NCBI RefSeq assembly: GCF_014647835.1
Contig: NZ_BMPY01000040.1
Coordinates: 1-58,856 of the forward strand
Source of the DNA: Microbispora rosea subsp. aerata
GTDB lineage: Bacteria; Actinomycetota; Actinomycetes; Streptosporangiales; Streptosporangiaceae
Direction of reading: 5' to 3'
DNA: 58,856 nt
Shown: positions 1 through 8,817 of the stretch, piece after piece
Position numbering within the stretch: position 1 is the stretch's first letter
How the letters are laid out: every line of letters starts with the position of its first letter
Program-made: the position numbers and the translations under genes
Notes under the pieces: model-generated
What the model was told of the DNA's origin: nothing
The model's database searches: none
Seen by the model: only the letters and a program-made list of their open reading frames with translations

Positions 1-1
1 C

Positions 2-109
2 GCCTGGATCCGGGTGATCTGGAAATGCTGGAACGACGGCATCGCCTACGACCCCGCCAAACACGGCGCCGCAGCAGCTCTCCTCACCCCGAACACTGCG
101 GGAGGTTGA
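2..109 (+). mobile_element. 3' end of an IS110-family-like transposase gene
   Basis: An open frame enters from the left window edge and stops with TGA at 107-109, giving the last 35 residues of a protein. It contains WIRVIWKCWNDG followed by YDPAKHG. That Arg-Ile/Val-x-Trp-x-Cys-Trp then Tyr-Asp-Pro pattern is what I know from the extreme C-terminus of actinomycete IS116/IS110/IS902 transposases. Only this tail is visible, so intactness cannot be judged. IS110 elements normally lack clear terminal inverted repeats, and none is seen here. The element probably ends near 110-125. Confidence 0.6.
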
Positions 110-643
110 CACAGGGAGTATCACAGTGTCGGCCGGACGGCCGCTCCCGGACGCGCCACGGCCGGTGCCCGCATCGTGACCTGCCCCCGCACTGTGGCGC
201 GTCCCCGCGCCGTCGCGTGCGCCACTGCCGGCGACGGCGTCATCGCCCCGGCAAGCGCCAACAACAGTGCCGAAAGCAGCGCCCCGGACTCCGGGACCGT
301 CGGCTGCCCGGCTCCCACCGCGATACGTGTGACCGGTGCTCTTCCATGCGGCGGCGTCGGGCGTGCCGGTGTCGGGTGTGTCGCCACCTCGTGTGCTGCC
401 CGTGAACGCGGCGCTGCCGCTCGCGGATCCGCTCGCGGATCCATCGGCGCCGGGGGCCGGACCACTGCCCAGAATGTCGGCCGCCCATGATGCAATCGAG
501 AAAGATCCGGGGCGGCGGTCGTCACGGGCCGATGAGCCGTCCGGCGACCACAGCGGCGAACCGGCGATCAGCCGATCCCACCACTCACCATCGGCACAAT
601 ACGAACGAGGAGAGTGCCCGGGATCGATATCAAACAGATCCAT
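110..643 (-). CDS. Small hypothetical protein, probably cut by the IS110-like insertion
   Basis: A minus-strand frame starts at ATG 643 and stays open to the window edge. A strong Shine-Dalgarno (GGGAGG) lies six bases upstream of the ATG. The first 60 residues look like real protein (start MDLFDIDPGHSPRSY, then a DGEWWDRL segment). The rest is Gly/Ser/Ala-rich and low in complexity. No stop occurs before the transposase tail begins near 110, so the original C-terminus is either shorter or displaced by the insertion. I do not recognise a family. A LexA-like box lies just upstream. The alternative is a chance open frame in GC-rich DNA, but the ribosome binding site and third-position GC favour a real gene. 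Confidence 0.45.
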
Positions 644-662
644 GACACCTCCCACACTTAGA

Positions 663-678
663 TCGAATGCTTGTTCTA
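663..678 (-). promoter_or_regulatory. Candidate SOS (LexA) box upstream of the gene starting at 643
   Basis: On the plus strand the site reads TCGAATGCTTGTTCTA. The actinobacterial LexA consensus is TCGAAC-N4-GTTCGA, and this site matches 10 of its 12 fixed positions. It ends 20 bases before the minus-strand ATG at 643, where a repressor site would be expected. One box in a single sequence could be chance. Confidence 0.4.
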
Positions 679-1839
679 ATTTTCTCTCACTGTCATCACT
701 CTCCGCAACCACGCGTCACGGATTATTGGAGTCACAGGCTCACAAGCCCGGCCGGGAGACCACACGAAACGCGCACCACCACAGCACCCCGGCACGAGCA
801 CGACGACCACACACCACTCGAGGAAGTGGCCTGACGTGTCTCGGGAAGGGGCTGACGCGCGAGCATAGAGGCGGGTGGATGCACCGCAAGGCGGAGAAGT
901 TACAGCGGGAGCTATGGGCGAAGACTCCTGACCGCGCAGGCGAGGACTCCAGACCGCACGGAGACCCGAACCTGCGAGCAACCTCCGCGGAGGCAAGGCG
1001 ACCATGCAGCCCGCCGCCGTCGACGGATGCCGCCGAGTTCCCTGACGTCGACGTGCACCAGCGAGACGGGCAAGTCACAATCGCAGCGACGGACGGGCCA
1101 ACCGCACGCGCGATCCAGATAAGCCAGTGGCGGCACGCCACACTGGACCACGACCCGGTGCAGCGCAGGCGGGGCCAGCACCGGCCAGACCCACGCGGGC
1201 GGCTTGGGCGGCTCCGAGCCGATACCTGACACGCAGCGCGCCACTGCAGCAACCCGGTGCAGCGCAGGCGGGGCCAGCACCGGCCAGGCCCACGCGGGCG
1301 GCTTGGGTGAATATGAGCCGATACCTGACGCGCAGCGCTCTGCGGCTCCGGCTACGGCGCGGCGGCTGCGCGCGGAGCGGCGCGGTGGGGGACCCTGCGG
1401 CACAGCTTGCGGATGCGCCCGGCCCACTGTCCGATTCGGGCGAGTCTGAACCGACGCGTGACACGCAGCCGGCGGATGCGCCCGGTCCGCCGCACGGTAC
1501 GGGCCGGGCCGCGACGCGGACGAGGTCAGGCCCACGCGGGCGGCGACTACCCCGGTTCGTGCACAACACCTCATTGAAGCGCGTCGTGGGCGGGCGCAGC
1601 GGGAAGACGATCCGCCCCTTCCCGAGCCAACTGTGCGACCGAAATTGACCCTGTAGGACGCTGTCCGGGGCGGCGTCGGGCGCCGGGATGGGGACCGCGT
1701 CCGGGAGGGCGTCCGGTGCCGGGTTGAGGGCCGCGTCCGGGGCGGTGCCGGATGTCGGGAGTCGAGATCAATTCTGTCTGACTAAGTCGGTAACCTTACG
1801 GTCATTTCGGACCGACCGACGACAGAAGGGACCCGGGCA
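679..1839. other. Gene-poor region upstream of the AAA ATPase gene
   Basis: Open frames exist on both strands but lack credible starts, family motifs or consistent codon bias. The stretch holds a tandem repeat (1154-1338) and a second, degenerate repeat around 1680-1755. In the second, a segment starting GCCGGG and continuing into CCGCGTCCGGG recurs about 36 bases later. A short plus-strand segment near 1020-1130 vaguely resembles small actinomycete DUF397-like proteins, but I cannot support a gene there. It may be decayed coding DNA next to an insertion element. Confidence 0.5.
1154..1338. repeat. Two-copy direct repeat, 99-bp period
   Basis: An 86-bp unit occurs at 1154-1239 and again at 1253-1338, with a few mismatches (for example CCAGACCC versus CCAGGCCC) and a 13-bp spacer. 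Both copies begin CCCGGTGCAGCGCAGG and end CGCAGCGC. A weaker third echo (CGTGACACGCAGCC, then CCCACGCGGGCGGCG) follows between about 1450 and 1550. No gene is assigned here. Confidence 0.75.
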
Positions 1840-3639
1840 GTGGTGGACGACGCCGGACTGCAGGCCCTCCGCGAGGCGGCTCGGCTGTCTCCGGACAACT
1901 TCCCCCTCCGACGGCATCTCGCCGAACAGCTCCTGGCCAAGGGCTACCTCGCCGACGCCGAGGCGGAGTTTCGGGCCGCCCTTCTGCTGTCGCCCAAAGA
2001 TCCCGACGTCATCGCCGGGCTGGCGGAGGCATTCGTACGGCAGAGCGCCTACGGCGCCGCGCTGTCGGCCCTCGAACCGCTCCTGGCCGAGGCCGACTAC
2101 TTGCCGAGAGTGGGGCTGCTCGCCGCCCGGGCGCTGCTCGGGGAGGGTGACGTGGCGGGCGCGGCACACCGGTATCACGACGCGATCTCCCGCGACCCCT
2201 CGCTGTCCGACCCCAACCTGGCCGCCCGGCTCGCGCCACAGCCCGCCGTGCCGGACCCCATACAGCCGCACGACGGCTCGACCGATCCCGCGCAGCCTCA
2301 TGCCGGCCAGCCGGACTCCGCACAGACGTACGGCTCGGCGGACCCCGCAGCACAGCCCCACGGTGACTCGCCGAGCCCCGCACAGCCCCACGGTGACTCG
2401 CCGGACACCGCGCAGACGTACAGCGGTTCGCCGGACCCCGTGCAGCCGCACAACGCGCAGACCTCTACCGGAACAGTGCCCCAGCAGCCGTATTCCGCGC
2501 CGGCGCAACCGGCGACGACGCCCCAGTACCCGGTCCCGGCGCAGCCCGGACAGACGCACACCGGCACGCCCACGCAGGCGCAGCCGTACCAGTCACAGCC
2601 CTACCAGCCGCAGCCATCCAAAACGCAGGCGCAGCCGGGCACGCCGTACTCGCCGGGGCCGCATTCCGGCACCGTCCCGGCGTACCCCGCCCCCGCGTAC
2701 CCCGCGCCGCCGTACGGCACCTCCCCGCTCGCGGAGGACAGCGACGCGGAGGTCGAGCGCTCCCGCGTCACCTTCGCCGACGTGGCGGGGATGGACGCGG
2801 TCAAGGAGGCGCTACGGGTCAAGCTCCTGCTTCCGCTGCAGCAGCCCGAGCTGTTCGCCGCGTACGGCAAGCGCGCGGGCGGCGGGGTGCTGCTGTACGG
2901 CCCTCCGGGCGCGGGCAAGACCCACCTGGCCAGGGCGGCGGCGGGAGAGCTGGGCGCGGCGTTCATCAACGTCGGCCTGGCCGACATCTTGGACATGTAT
3001 ATCGGCTCCAGCGAGCGGAACCTGCGCTCCACGTTCGAGATGGCCCGGCGCAACCGGCCGTGTGTGCTCTTCTTCGACGAGGTCGACGCGCTGGCGGCGC
3101 GCCGCTCCGACATGCGGCAGGCGCACATCCGTGGCCTCGTCAACCAGTTCCTCGCCGAGCTCGACGGCGTGGACGAGAACGCCAACGAGGGCGTCTTGGT
3201 GCTGGCGGCGACCAACGCGCCCTGGTACATCGACGCGGCGTTCCGGCGGCCCGGCCGGTTCGACCAGCTGGTGTTCGTACCGCCGCCGGACGCCGCGGCC
3301 CGCGCCGCGATCCTGCGGATCCTCTGCCGCGACAAGCCGCTGGCCGAGATGGACTTCGACGCGGTGGCCCGGGCGACGGAGGGGTTCGTCGGCGCGGACC
3401 TCAAGGGGCTGGTCGACCGCGCGGTGGAGACCAAGCTGCAGCAGTCGATCGCCGCGGGCCGCCCCATCCCGCTGTCCACGCCCGACCTGCTGGCCGTGGC
3501 CCAAGCCGTACGGCCCACGTCCGCGCGGGAGTGGCTGTCCACCGCGCGCAACTACGTGCTGCACGCCAACGACTCCGGCGCCTGGGACGAGCTGATGCCC
3601 TGGATCGACGGTAAGAAGGGCGGCAAGGGCAAGTGGTGA
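1840..3639 (+). CDS. TPR-containing AAA-family ATPase
   Basis: This is a 599-residue cytosolic ATPase. Residues 1-120 form TPR-like helices. Residues 125-300 are a Pro/Gln-rich, low-complexity linker with a 30-base tandem repeat around 2353-2412 (PHGDSP units). Residues 305-560 are a classical AAA module: Walker A GPPGAGKT (354-361), Walker B LFFDE (410-414) and arginine-finger region RRPGRFD (469-475). The fold resembles Cdc48/FtsH-type AAA unfoldases, but no protease or membrane segment is present. GTG at 1840 is used; the adjacent GTG at 1843 is equally possible. The stop overlaps the next gene's start, so the two are probably translationally coupled. The TPR and flexible linker suggest substrate or partner recruitment; the client is unknown. 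Confidence 0.85.
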   Translation: MVDDAGLQALREAARLSPDNFPLRRHLAEQLLAKGYLADAEAEFRAALLLSPKDPDVIAGLAEAFVRQSAYGAALSALEPLLAEADYLPRVGLLAARALLGEGDVAGAAHRYHDAISRDPSLSDPNLAARLAPQPAVPDPIQPHDGSTDPAQPHAGQPDSAQTYGSADPAAQPHGDSPSPAQPHGDSPDTAQTYSGSPDPVQPHNAQTSTGTVPQQPYSAPAQPATTPQYPVPAQPGQTHTGTPTQAQPYQSQPYQPQPSKTQAQPGTPYSPGPHSGTVPAYPAPAYPAPPYGTSPLAEDSDAEVERSRVTFADVAGMDAVKEALRVKLLLPLQQPELFAAYGKRAGGGVLLYGPPGAGKTHLARAAAGELGAAFINVGLADILDMYIGSSERNLRSTFEMARRNRPCVLFFDEVDALAARRSDMRQAHIRGLVNQFLAELDGVDENANEGVLVLAATNAPWYIDAAFRRPGRFDQLVFVPPPDAAARAAILRILCRDKPLAEMDFDAVARATEGFVGADLKGLVDRAVETKLQQSIAAGRPIPLSTPDLLAVAQAVRPTSAREWLSTARNYVLHANDSGAWDELMPWIDGKKGGKGKW

Positions 3640-4829
3640 CGGCCGTGGGGCCGCTCGAGCGGGCCCGCACGCTGCTGGAGCTGAACCGCCCGGCGGAGGC
3701 CGAACGGGAGCTGCGCGACCTGCTCGCCCAGGAGCCCGAGGACGTCAGCGGGCACGCCTTCCTCTCCGTGGCGCTGACGCGGCAGGGCAGGGCGGCGGAG
3801 GCGATCGACGAGGCGGCGGAGGCCGTACGGCTCGCGCCCGACCACTGGTTCCCGCACTACGTGGCGGGGCACGCCTACCACCGGGCGGGGCGTCCGGATG
3901 AGGCCGTCGCCGCGGCACGGGCGTGCCTGGCGCTGTCTCCCGAGCACGCGCCGGCGTGGGAACTGCTCGCCCGGGTCCACGCCTCCGCCGGCCGGTGGCC
4001 GCAGATGGCCGACGCCGCGGGACGCGGGCTCGCTGCCGACCCGGAGGACGTCGACCTGGCCGCCCTGCTCGCGCTGGCCCTCACCATGCTCGGCGACGCG
4101 CCCCGGGCACGGGAGGCCGCCGCGCGCGCCGTGGGCCTGGACCCGGAGAGCGCCATCGCCCATCTGGCGTACGGGCGGGCACAGCTCGCGTTCGGCTCGC
4201 CGGCGGAGGCGGCCACCGCGTTCCGCGAGGTGCTCCGCCTCAATCCGGGATTCGACGAGGCCAGAGACCTTCTGGTGGCGGCGTTGAAGCGGCGCAACCC
4301 CGTCTATCGCCTGCTCGCGCGCCTTCGCGCCAGGTTCTTCGGCGGGTGGCGGATGGTGTTGCTGCTGCCGGTCGCGCCTCCGCTCATCGCCGGTTTCGTC
4401 CTCATCGCTCTGCTGCACTGGGCGGCCTGGGTCGCCGAGGCGGTCACCACCCTGCGCCTGGCCCGGGCCAGGGCCACCAGGCTGCTCTTCGACGGCACGG
4501 AGGCGAGGGTGGCGGCGCTGTCGTGCTTGCTGCTCATCGCGGGTGCGGCGGTGCTCGTGACGGGCGCGACGACCGGGCGGGAGGCGCTGGGCACGGCGGG
4601 CGCGGCCGTCATGGCCCTGGTCACCGCGGTGCAGGAGGCGGCGCACACGAGCGCGCCCCGCGGCCGGGCCGTGCTGTACGGCTGGGCGGGCCTCCTGGGG
4701 CTGACCGCCGTCTCGTCGGCGATCGCGTCCTGGCCGAGCATCGCGCTGCTCACCACGTACGCCGCCCTGGCCACCATCTGGGTGGCGGCGGGCGTACGGC
4801 GCCTGTTCCGGACGGCCCAGGCGCTCTGA
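3633..4829 (+). CDS. TPR membrane protein coupled to the AAA ATPase
   Basis: A 398-residue protein with TPR repeats over roughly residues 1-215. About five hydrophobic helices follow between residues 240 and 390 (the first starts MVLLLPVAPPLIAG). The TPR part should face the cytosol. Tandem GTG codons at 3633 and 3636 overlap the stop of the ATPase gene; the second gives a classic GTGA overlap. The order (TPR-AAA ATPase, then TPR membrane protein) suggests a membrane-anchored partner or adaptor for the upstream ATPase. I do not recognise a named family. Function is inferred from context only. Confidence 0.8.
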   Translation: MVTAVGPLERARTLLELNRPAEAERELRDLLAQEPEDVSGHAFLSVALTRQGRAAEAIDEAAEAVRLAPDHWFPHYVAGHAYHRAGRPDEAVAAARACLALSPEHAPAWELLARVHASAGRWPQMADAAGRGLAADPEDVDLAALLALALTMLGDAPRAREAAARAVGLDPESAIAHLAYGRAQLAFGSPAEAATAFREVLRLNPGFDEARDLLVAALKRRNPVYRLLARLRARFFGGWRMVLLLPVAPPLIAGFVLIALLHWAAWVAEAVTTLRLARARATRLLFDGTEARVAALSCLLLIAGAAVLVTGATTGREALGTAGAAVMALVTAVQEAAHTSAPRGRAVLYGWAGLLGLTAVSSAIASWPSIALLTTYAALATIWVAAGVRRLFRTAQAL

Positions 4830-5004
4830 CGGTCCGTACGGGGGCGGAGCGGGAGCCGGCGCTGGCGGCGCGGAGGGCCCGGCGTATGCGGGACATGCGA
4901 TTGATCGGCCGGCCGGGGCCACGCATTATCGTGGGCCTGCTGGACCCGCGCCGACGGCCCCGACCGGCCCGCGCGGGCCGCGTCAGCTCAGGCGGGGAGG
5001 GACT

Positions 5005-5748
5005 ATGACCGACGCGATGTGGGCAGGCACGGTCGGCGTGACCGGGCACGAAGGCGCCGAACTCGAAGCGTACGCGGCCCGGCCGCTGGACTCTAGGCCC
5101 CACGGCGGGGTCGTGGTGATCCATCACATGCCCGGCTACGACGAGGCCACCAAGGAGATCGTCCGCAAGTTCGCGGCGCGCGGGTACGCGGCGGTCTGCC
5201 CCAATCTGTACTCCCGTGAGGGTGCCGGCGTCAGCCCGGACGACCAGGCCGCCGCGGCCCGCGCCAAGGGAGGCGTGCCGGACGAGCAGCTCGTCGGCGA
5301 CGTCGCCGGCGCCGCGGCCTATCTGAAGGGCCTGGAGCACGCCAACGGCAAAATCGGCGTGATCGGCTACTGCTCCGGTGGGCGGCAGGCGTTCCTCGCG
5401 GCGTGCTCGCTGGACCTCGACGCCGCGGTGGACTGCTACGGGGCCTTCGTCGTCGGCGAGCCGCCCGCGGACTCCCCGCTCAAGGTCAGGCCGCTGATCT
5501 CCCGCGCCGCCGACCTGTCGTGCCCGCTGCTCGGGCTCTTCGGCGCGGACGACAAGTTCCCCTCCCCGGAGGAGGTGGACGTGCTCTCGGCGGAGCTGAA
5601 CAGGCTCGGCAAGGAGCACGAGTTCCACGTCTTCCCCGACGCCGGTCACGCGTTCTTCGCCGTGGACCGCCCCGCGTATCGGCCCGCCGCCGCCGTGGAG
5701 GGCTGGAAGAAGGTCTTCGGCTTCTTCGGCCGCCACCTCGCCGCCTGA
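5005..5748 (+). CDS. Dienelactone hydrolase family protein
   Basis: A 247-residue alpha/beta hydrolase. The nucleophile elbow GYCSGG places Cys at residue 123. Asp 182/183 lies in FGADDKFPS and His 215 in DAGHAFF, matching the Cys-Asp-His triad of dienelactone hydrolases (EC 3.1.1.45 family) in order and spacing. The family opens lactone rings such as dienelactones in chlorocatechol breakdown, but many members act on other esters. No catechol genes are nearby, so the substrate is open. ATG 5005 follows GGGGAGGG. The small gene at 5758 starts nine bases after the stop, so the pair is probably one transcript. Confidence 0.85.
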   Translation: MTDAMWAGTVGVTGHEGAELEAYAARPLDSRPHGGVVVIHHMPGYDEATKEIVRKFAARGYAAVCPNLYSREGAGVSPDDQAAAARAKGGVPDEQLVGDVAGAAAYLKGLEHANGKIGVIGYCSGGRQAFLAACSLDLDAAVDCYGAFVVGEPPADSPLKVRPLISRAADLSCPLLGLFGADDKFPSPEEVDVLSAELNRLGKEHEFHVFPDAGHAFFAVDRPAYRPAAAVEGWKKVFGFFGRHLAA

Positions 5749-5757
5749 GGAGACAGC

Positions 5758-6051
5758 ATGTGCACCTATCTCACCGAGAAGATCCGGCTCGACGGCGCCG
5801 CCAAGGGGGCCTCCGGCTGGTTCACGGTCACCGACGGCATGGTCTACATCGACCATCCCTACCACGCCTGCCAGGAGCACACGGTGAACATCGACTTCAC
5901 CAACCCGGCCGAGGGGCCCTCGGCCCGGGTCGCGGTCGAGCTCACCGAGGAGGCGGCGCTGGCCCTGGTCGACGCGATCCACAAGGCCCTGGCCGCGGCG
6001 CCGCCCGGGATCGCCTCGGCCTCCCGCCGATCCGCCCTCGCCTCCGCCTGA
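5758..6051 (+). CDS. Small DUF6295-like protein
   Basis: A 97-residue soluble protein starting MCTYLTEKI, with conserved-looking segments GWFTVTDGMVYIDHP and NIDFTNPAEGPSARVAVEL. I recognise the pattern as the small actinobacterial family annotated DUF6295, which has no known function. A GAGGA Shine-Dalgarno sits in the nine-base gap after the dienelactone hydrolase gene, so the two are likely co-expressed. A role linked to that hydrolase is inference only. The last 15 residues are Ala/Ser-rich and probably unstructured. Confidence 0.75.
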   Translation: MCTYLTEKIRLDGAAKGASGWFTVTDGMVYIDHPYHACQEHTVNIDFTNPAEGPSARVAVELTEEAALALVDAIHKALAAAPPGIASASRRSALASA

Positions 6052-6062
6052 TCCCGCCCCGC

Positions 6063-6117
6063 CCGCCGGCCGTACGGCCCCCGTCCTCCCGGAGCGGGAG
6101 CCGCGGGCGGCCGGCGG
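6063..6117. terminator. Bidirectional hairpin between convergent genes
   Basis: CCGCCGGCCG at 6063-6072 pairs perfectly with CGGCCGGCGG at 6108-6117. An inner CTCCC/GGGAG stem lies within the loop. It sits between the convergent DUF6295-like and GNAT genes, where a shared terminator is expected. There is no U-tract, as is common in actinomycetes. Confidence 0.55.
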
Positions 6118-6127
6118 ACGGCGTGCG

Positions 6128-6961
6128 TCAGGCTTCGAGCGACATGTAAAGGCGGGTGCCGCCCGGGCGGAAGCCCACGCGTTCGTAGACCCGGCGCGAT
6201 CCCTCACCGCCGTACTCCAGCCACACCGACCGTGCTCCCCTGGCGAACATCGTCTCGGCGAGCGTGGCGGTGACCGCGCCGGCGATGCCCCGCCCGCGGA
6301 AATCGGGACGGGTGCCGACCCCGGCGAGCTCCGACGTCTCCACGGCCGGAGCGGAACACATGGCCGCTCCGGCGCAGCCCCCGCCGGGCGCCCGGACGAA
6401 CCGGACCGCGCCGCCGCTGGCCTCCGTACGGCGCAGCCGGGCCGCGCCCTCCGGCGACGCGGCGTACTCGCCCTCGAACGCCTCGGACAGGGCGGCGTCG
6501 ATCGCCGCGTAGTCCTCGTCCGTGGACGGCGTCTCCACCGGGAGAGCGGCCGGCCGCGTCGTCAGCGTGGCCGGGACGCAGACGAGGTATTCGTGCACCG
6601 CCTCGATGGTGAACCCGGCCTCCTGAAGAGCCGGCCGCACGGCGGGCGCGGCGTCCGGGGCGAACTCGAGACGGGGCTTGAGCCCGCGCTCGCGGAACGC
6701 GCCGATCAGCGCCGCGACGTCCCGCGCACGCGGCCGGGCGCCGGGCAGGGGTGTCGCGTAGTTGATGTACGGACTGGTGGTGCCGGGATCCACACCGAGA
6801 ACGAAGCCCCCGATCTCGACGGCTTCGGGACGGCGGCGCAGGTTGGCCACGGCGAAACTCTGGACATCGATGCCCACGGTGATATCGACCTCACGAATGA
6901 CAAAGCGGAGCGGTTCGCCCGCCGCGCGGAGCGGAGGAGTGAACGCGCACGGGAAAACCAT
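6128..6961 (-). CDS. GNAT-family N-acetyltransferase
   Basis: About 277 residues from the first available ATG. The C-terminal half is a GNAT fold: acetyl-CoA motif VGTRPDFRGRGIAGAV (R-x-x-G-x-G/A type), followed by a SVWLEYGGEGSRRVYERVGF segment of the kind that closes GNAT domains. The N-terminal half resembles the extra domain of two-lobed GNAT proteins. The first 20 or so residues look non-conserved, so translation may begin further in, near IREVDITVGIDV. The acceptor substrate is unknown. It converges with the preceding pair and is probably monocistronic. Confidence 0.8.
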   Translation of the reverse strand: MVFPCAFTPPLRAAGEPLRFVIREVDITVGIDVQSFAVANLRRRPEAVEIGGFVLGVDPGTTSPYINYATPLPGARPRARDVAALIGAFRERGLKPRLEFAPDAAPAVRPALQEAGFTIEAVHEYLVCVPATLTTRPAALPVETPSTDEDYAAIDAALSEAFEGEYAASPEGAARLRRTEASGGAVRFVRAPGGGCAGAAMCSAPAVETSELAGVGTRPDFRGRGIAGAVTATLAETMFARGARSVWLEYGGEGSRRVYERVGFRPGGTRLYMSLEA

Positions 6962-7186
6962 CCCGGAGCGGGGATGGAGAAAGGTGCGCAGGGCACCGTC
7001 ACGTGGGGCCGCCGTGAGGCGGAGGGCAATGGACCGGTGACGCGGGAGGCGTATCGGTCAGTGCCGCCGGCGGCCGCTGCGGGACGCCGAGAACATAGGC
7101 TTCATTCCTTCTGTGAATGCCCGATGAAGCGCACTCACCTTTCCACACACGTCCCCAGGCGCGCAAACCATTAGTTTCCGGCCAGG

Positions 7187-8060
7187 TCACCGTGTCATGG
7201 GGGCGAGCATGCCGACGAGGTCGGCGGCGTCGAGGAAGCGGATCACGTCGGGGTCGAGACGCTCCGGGTGCAGGGCGTAGACCTGTGCCCCCTCGCTGAC
7301 TCGCACGTCGTCGTGCAGCACCACGGCGAGACCCGCGTCCGCCACACCGGCCCGCGGCCCGGGGTCTGCCGCCCGCCGCGCCCCCGAGGCGGGACGCGAA
7401 GCCGGCGACGTCCTCGCCGGGACGGCGCGCGTACCGGCTCACGGCGCCGTCGCGGTGCCGTACGACGACCTCGCGGGCGCGGGCGGCGGCGTGCCAGCAG
7501 GCGATCTCCCACAGGGTGACGCGCCCGCTGAGACCGTAGGCGTCCTCGGCCGCCGGCGCCCAGGCGGGCGAGCTGATCCTCGTATCCGTACACGTTGTGG
7601 AAGCCGCCGAACGCGGACACGTTGAGGTCCACCCGGCGCATCGTGCGCGACCAGAGGTCGGCGACGAGCGGGACGAGGATCTTGGCAGGGCCGGTCAGGT
7701 CGAAGCGCTGCCGTACGGCGAGCGGGTCGAACAATCCGTCCGGGTCGTCCATGAACCCGGCGAAACCACGCACCAGCTCGTCGAACGGCACGTCGTTGTA
7801 GCTGAACACGATGGGCACCGCGTATCGGCCGCCGATCGCGCGCAGCGCCGCCACGTCGAGGTCCACGAACTCCGACGCGCCCAGCGGCTCGGGCGCGGAG
7901 GTCAGGTCCCCGGAGTGGACGGCGGCGCTGCCTCCGAGCCGCAGGTTCGTGTAGTCGCACAGCCCGGTGAACCTCCACCGCGCGTCGAACACCGCCACCG
8001 ACAGGTCCAGGTCGGCACATGGTCCTCGGGCTGCGCCCAGTGCAGGAACAGACGGATAAA
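7187..8060 (-). pseudogene. Broken C-terminal part of a TerD-domain RING-family protein (MXAN_6230/SCO0854 type)
   Basis: The reading runs in three pieces. RLFLHWAQPEDH lies near 8030-8060. A frame change near 8020 leads into DLDLSVAVFDARWRFTG...DYTNLRLGG...GDLTSAP, then VVFSYNDVPF-like and RQRFDLTG segments. Another frame change near 7560 gives RVTLWEIACWHAAARAREVV, and a third near 7380 gives VVLHDDVRVSEGAQVYALHP to a stop at 7187. This is the conserved C-terminal TerD-like region of a large family annotated MXAN_6230/SCO0854 RING-domain protein. The N-terminal several hundred residues are missing; an IS256-family remnant abuts the break. Three frameshifts plus truncation make it a pseudogene. 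Confidence 0.75.
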
Positions 8061-8092
8061 AAGCTCGACGAGGTAGGTGCCGTGAGTGGTTA

Positions 8093-8817
8093 TCAGGCGG
8101 CCTCGGTGATGGGTGCCAGGGCCAGGTCATCGGTTGGACGGAGCCGGGCGGGCGGATGCAGCAGCGCCCGGCGGAGGTCCTGCAGGACGCGCAGGCCCGT
8201 GCTGGTCATGGTGAAACCGCGCCAGCCCCGGGAGGCGCGGTCGAGCACGGCCCAGACCAGGGACACGCAGCTGGTTTCGCCGGGGAAGCGGCCGATGACC
8301 TTGACGCGGCGGCGGGTCTCGCCGAAGGTGCGCTCGATGAAGGTGGAATGCCGCACGCGCTTGTGGTGCTCGATCGGGAAGCGCAGGTAAGTGGTCAGGC
8401 TCTGGCGGTCGGACAGCAGGCACTTGACCGCCGCCGGGTAGCGACCTGCCCAGGCCTCGGCGAAGGTGTCGATGCGCCGCTGCACCCAGTCCACGAGTTG
8501 CCGGCCGGGCTTGACATTCTCGCCCAGCTCGCTGAGGTCGAAGATCTGCCAGTAGGCGGCCTTCACCTCGGCGCGCCGTCGGAGACGATGAGCAGCGGCG
8601 GGCGCGGGCCGCGGCCGGCCAGGCCGACGAAGACGGGCTTGCCGGCGGTGGTGATGCCCCAGGCGGCCAGGATCGGCTCGGCCCGGCTGCCGTCGTGCGT
8701 CGTGAAGTGCGAGGCGTCCAGGAACAGGTAGTCCAGCTCCACGTCGGTCAGGTCTCGGCGGCACCAGGCGTCGTACTCGGCGCGGACGGCCTGAACAGGC
8801 GGTAGTGTGCGTGCCAC
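8093..8817 (-). mobile_element. Decayed IS256-family (Mutator-type) transposase
   Basis: Two overlapping frames together give the catalytic half of an IS256-family transposase. The first DDE aspartate lies in DYLFLDASHF and the second in LLIVSDGA, read in one frame to about 8563. The other frame continues with AEVKAAYWQIFDL and the glutamate region STFIERTFGETRRR, to a stop at 8093. The N-terminal DNA-binding part is missing, and the segment between SDGA and AEVKAAYW is deleted relative to full-length relatives of roughly 400 residues. It should be inactive. I could not find convincing terminal inverted repeats or a target duplication. Confidence 0.8.

Noticed and set aside
336-1229. A 297-residue plus-strand open frame
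   Set aside because: Its start lies inside another candidate gene on the opposite strand. Composition varies along its length, there is no ribosome site and no family motif is visible.
1154-1338. CRISPR-like array
   Set aside because: There are only two long units with a 13-bp spacer, no short palindromic repeat and no cas genes.
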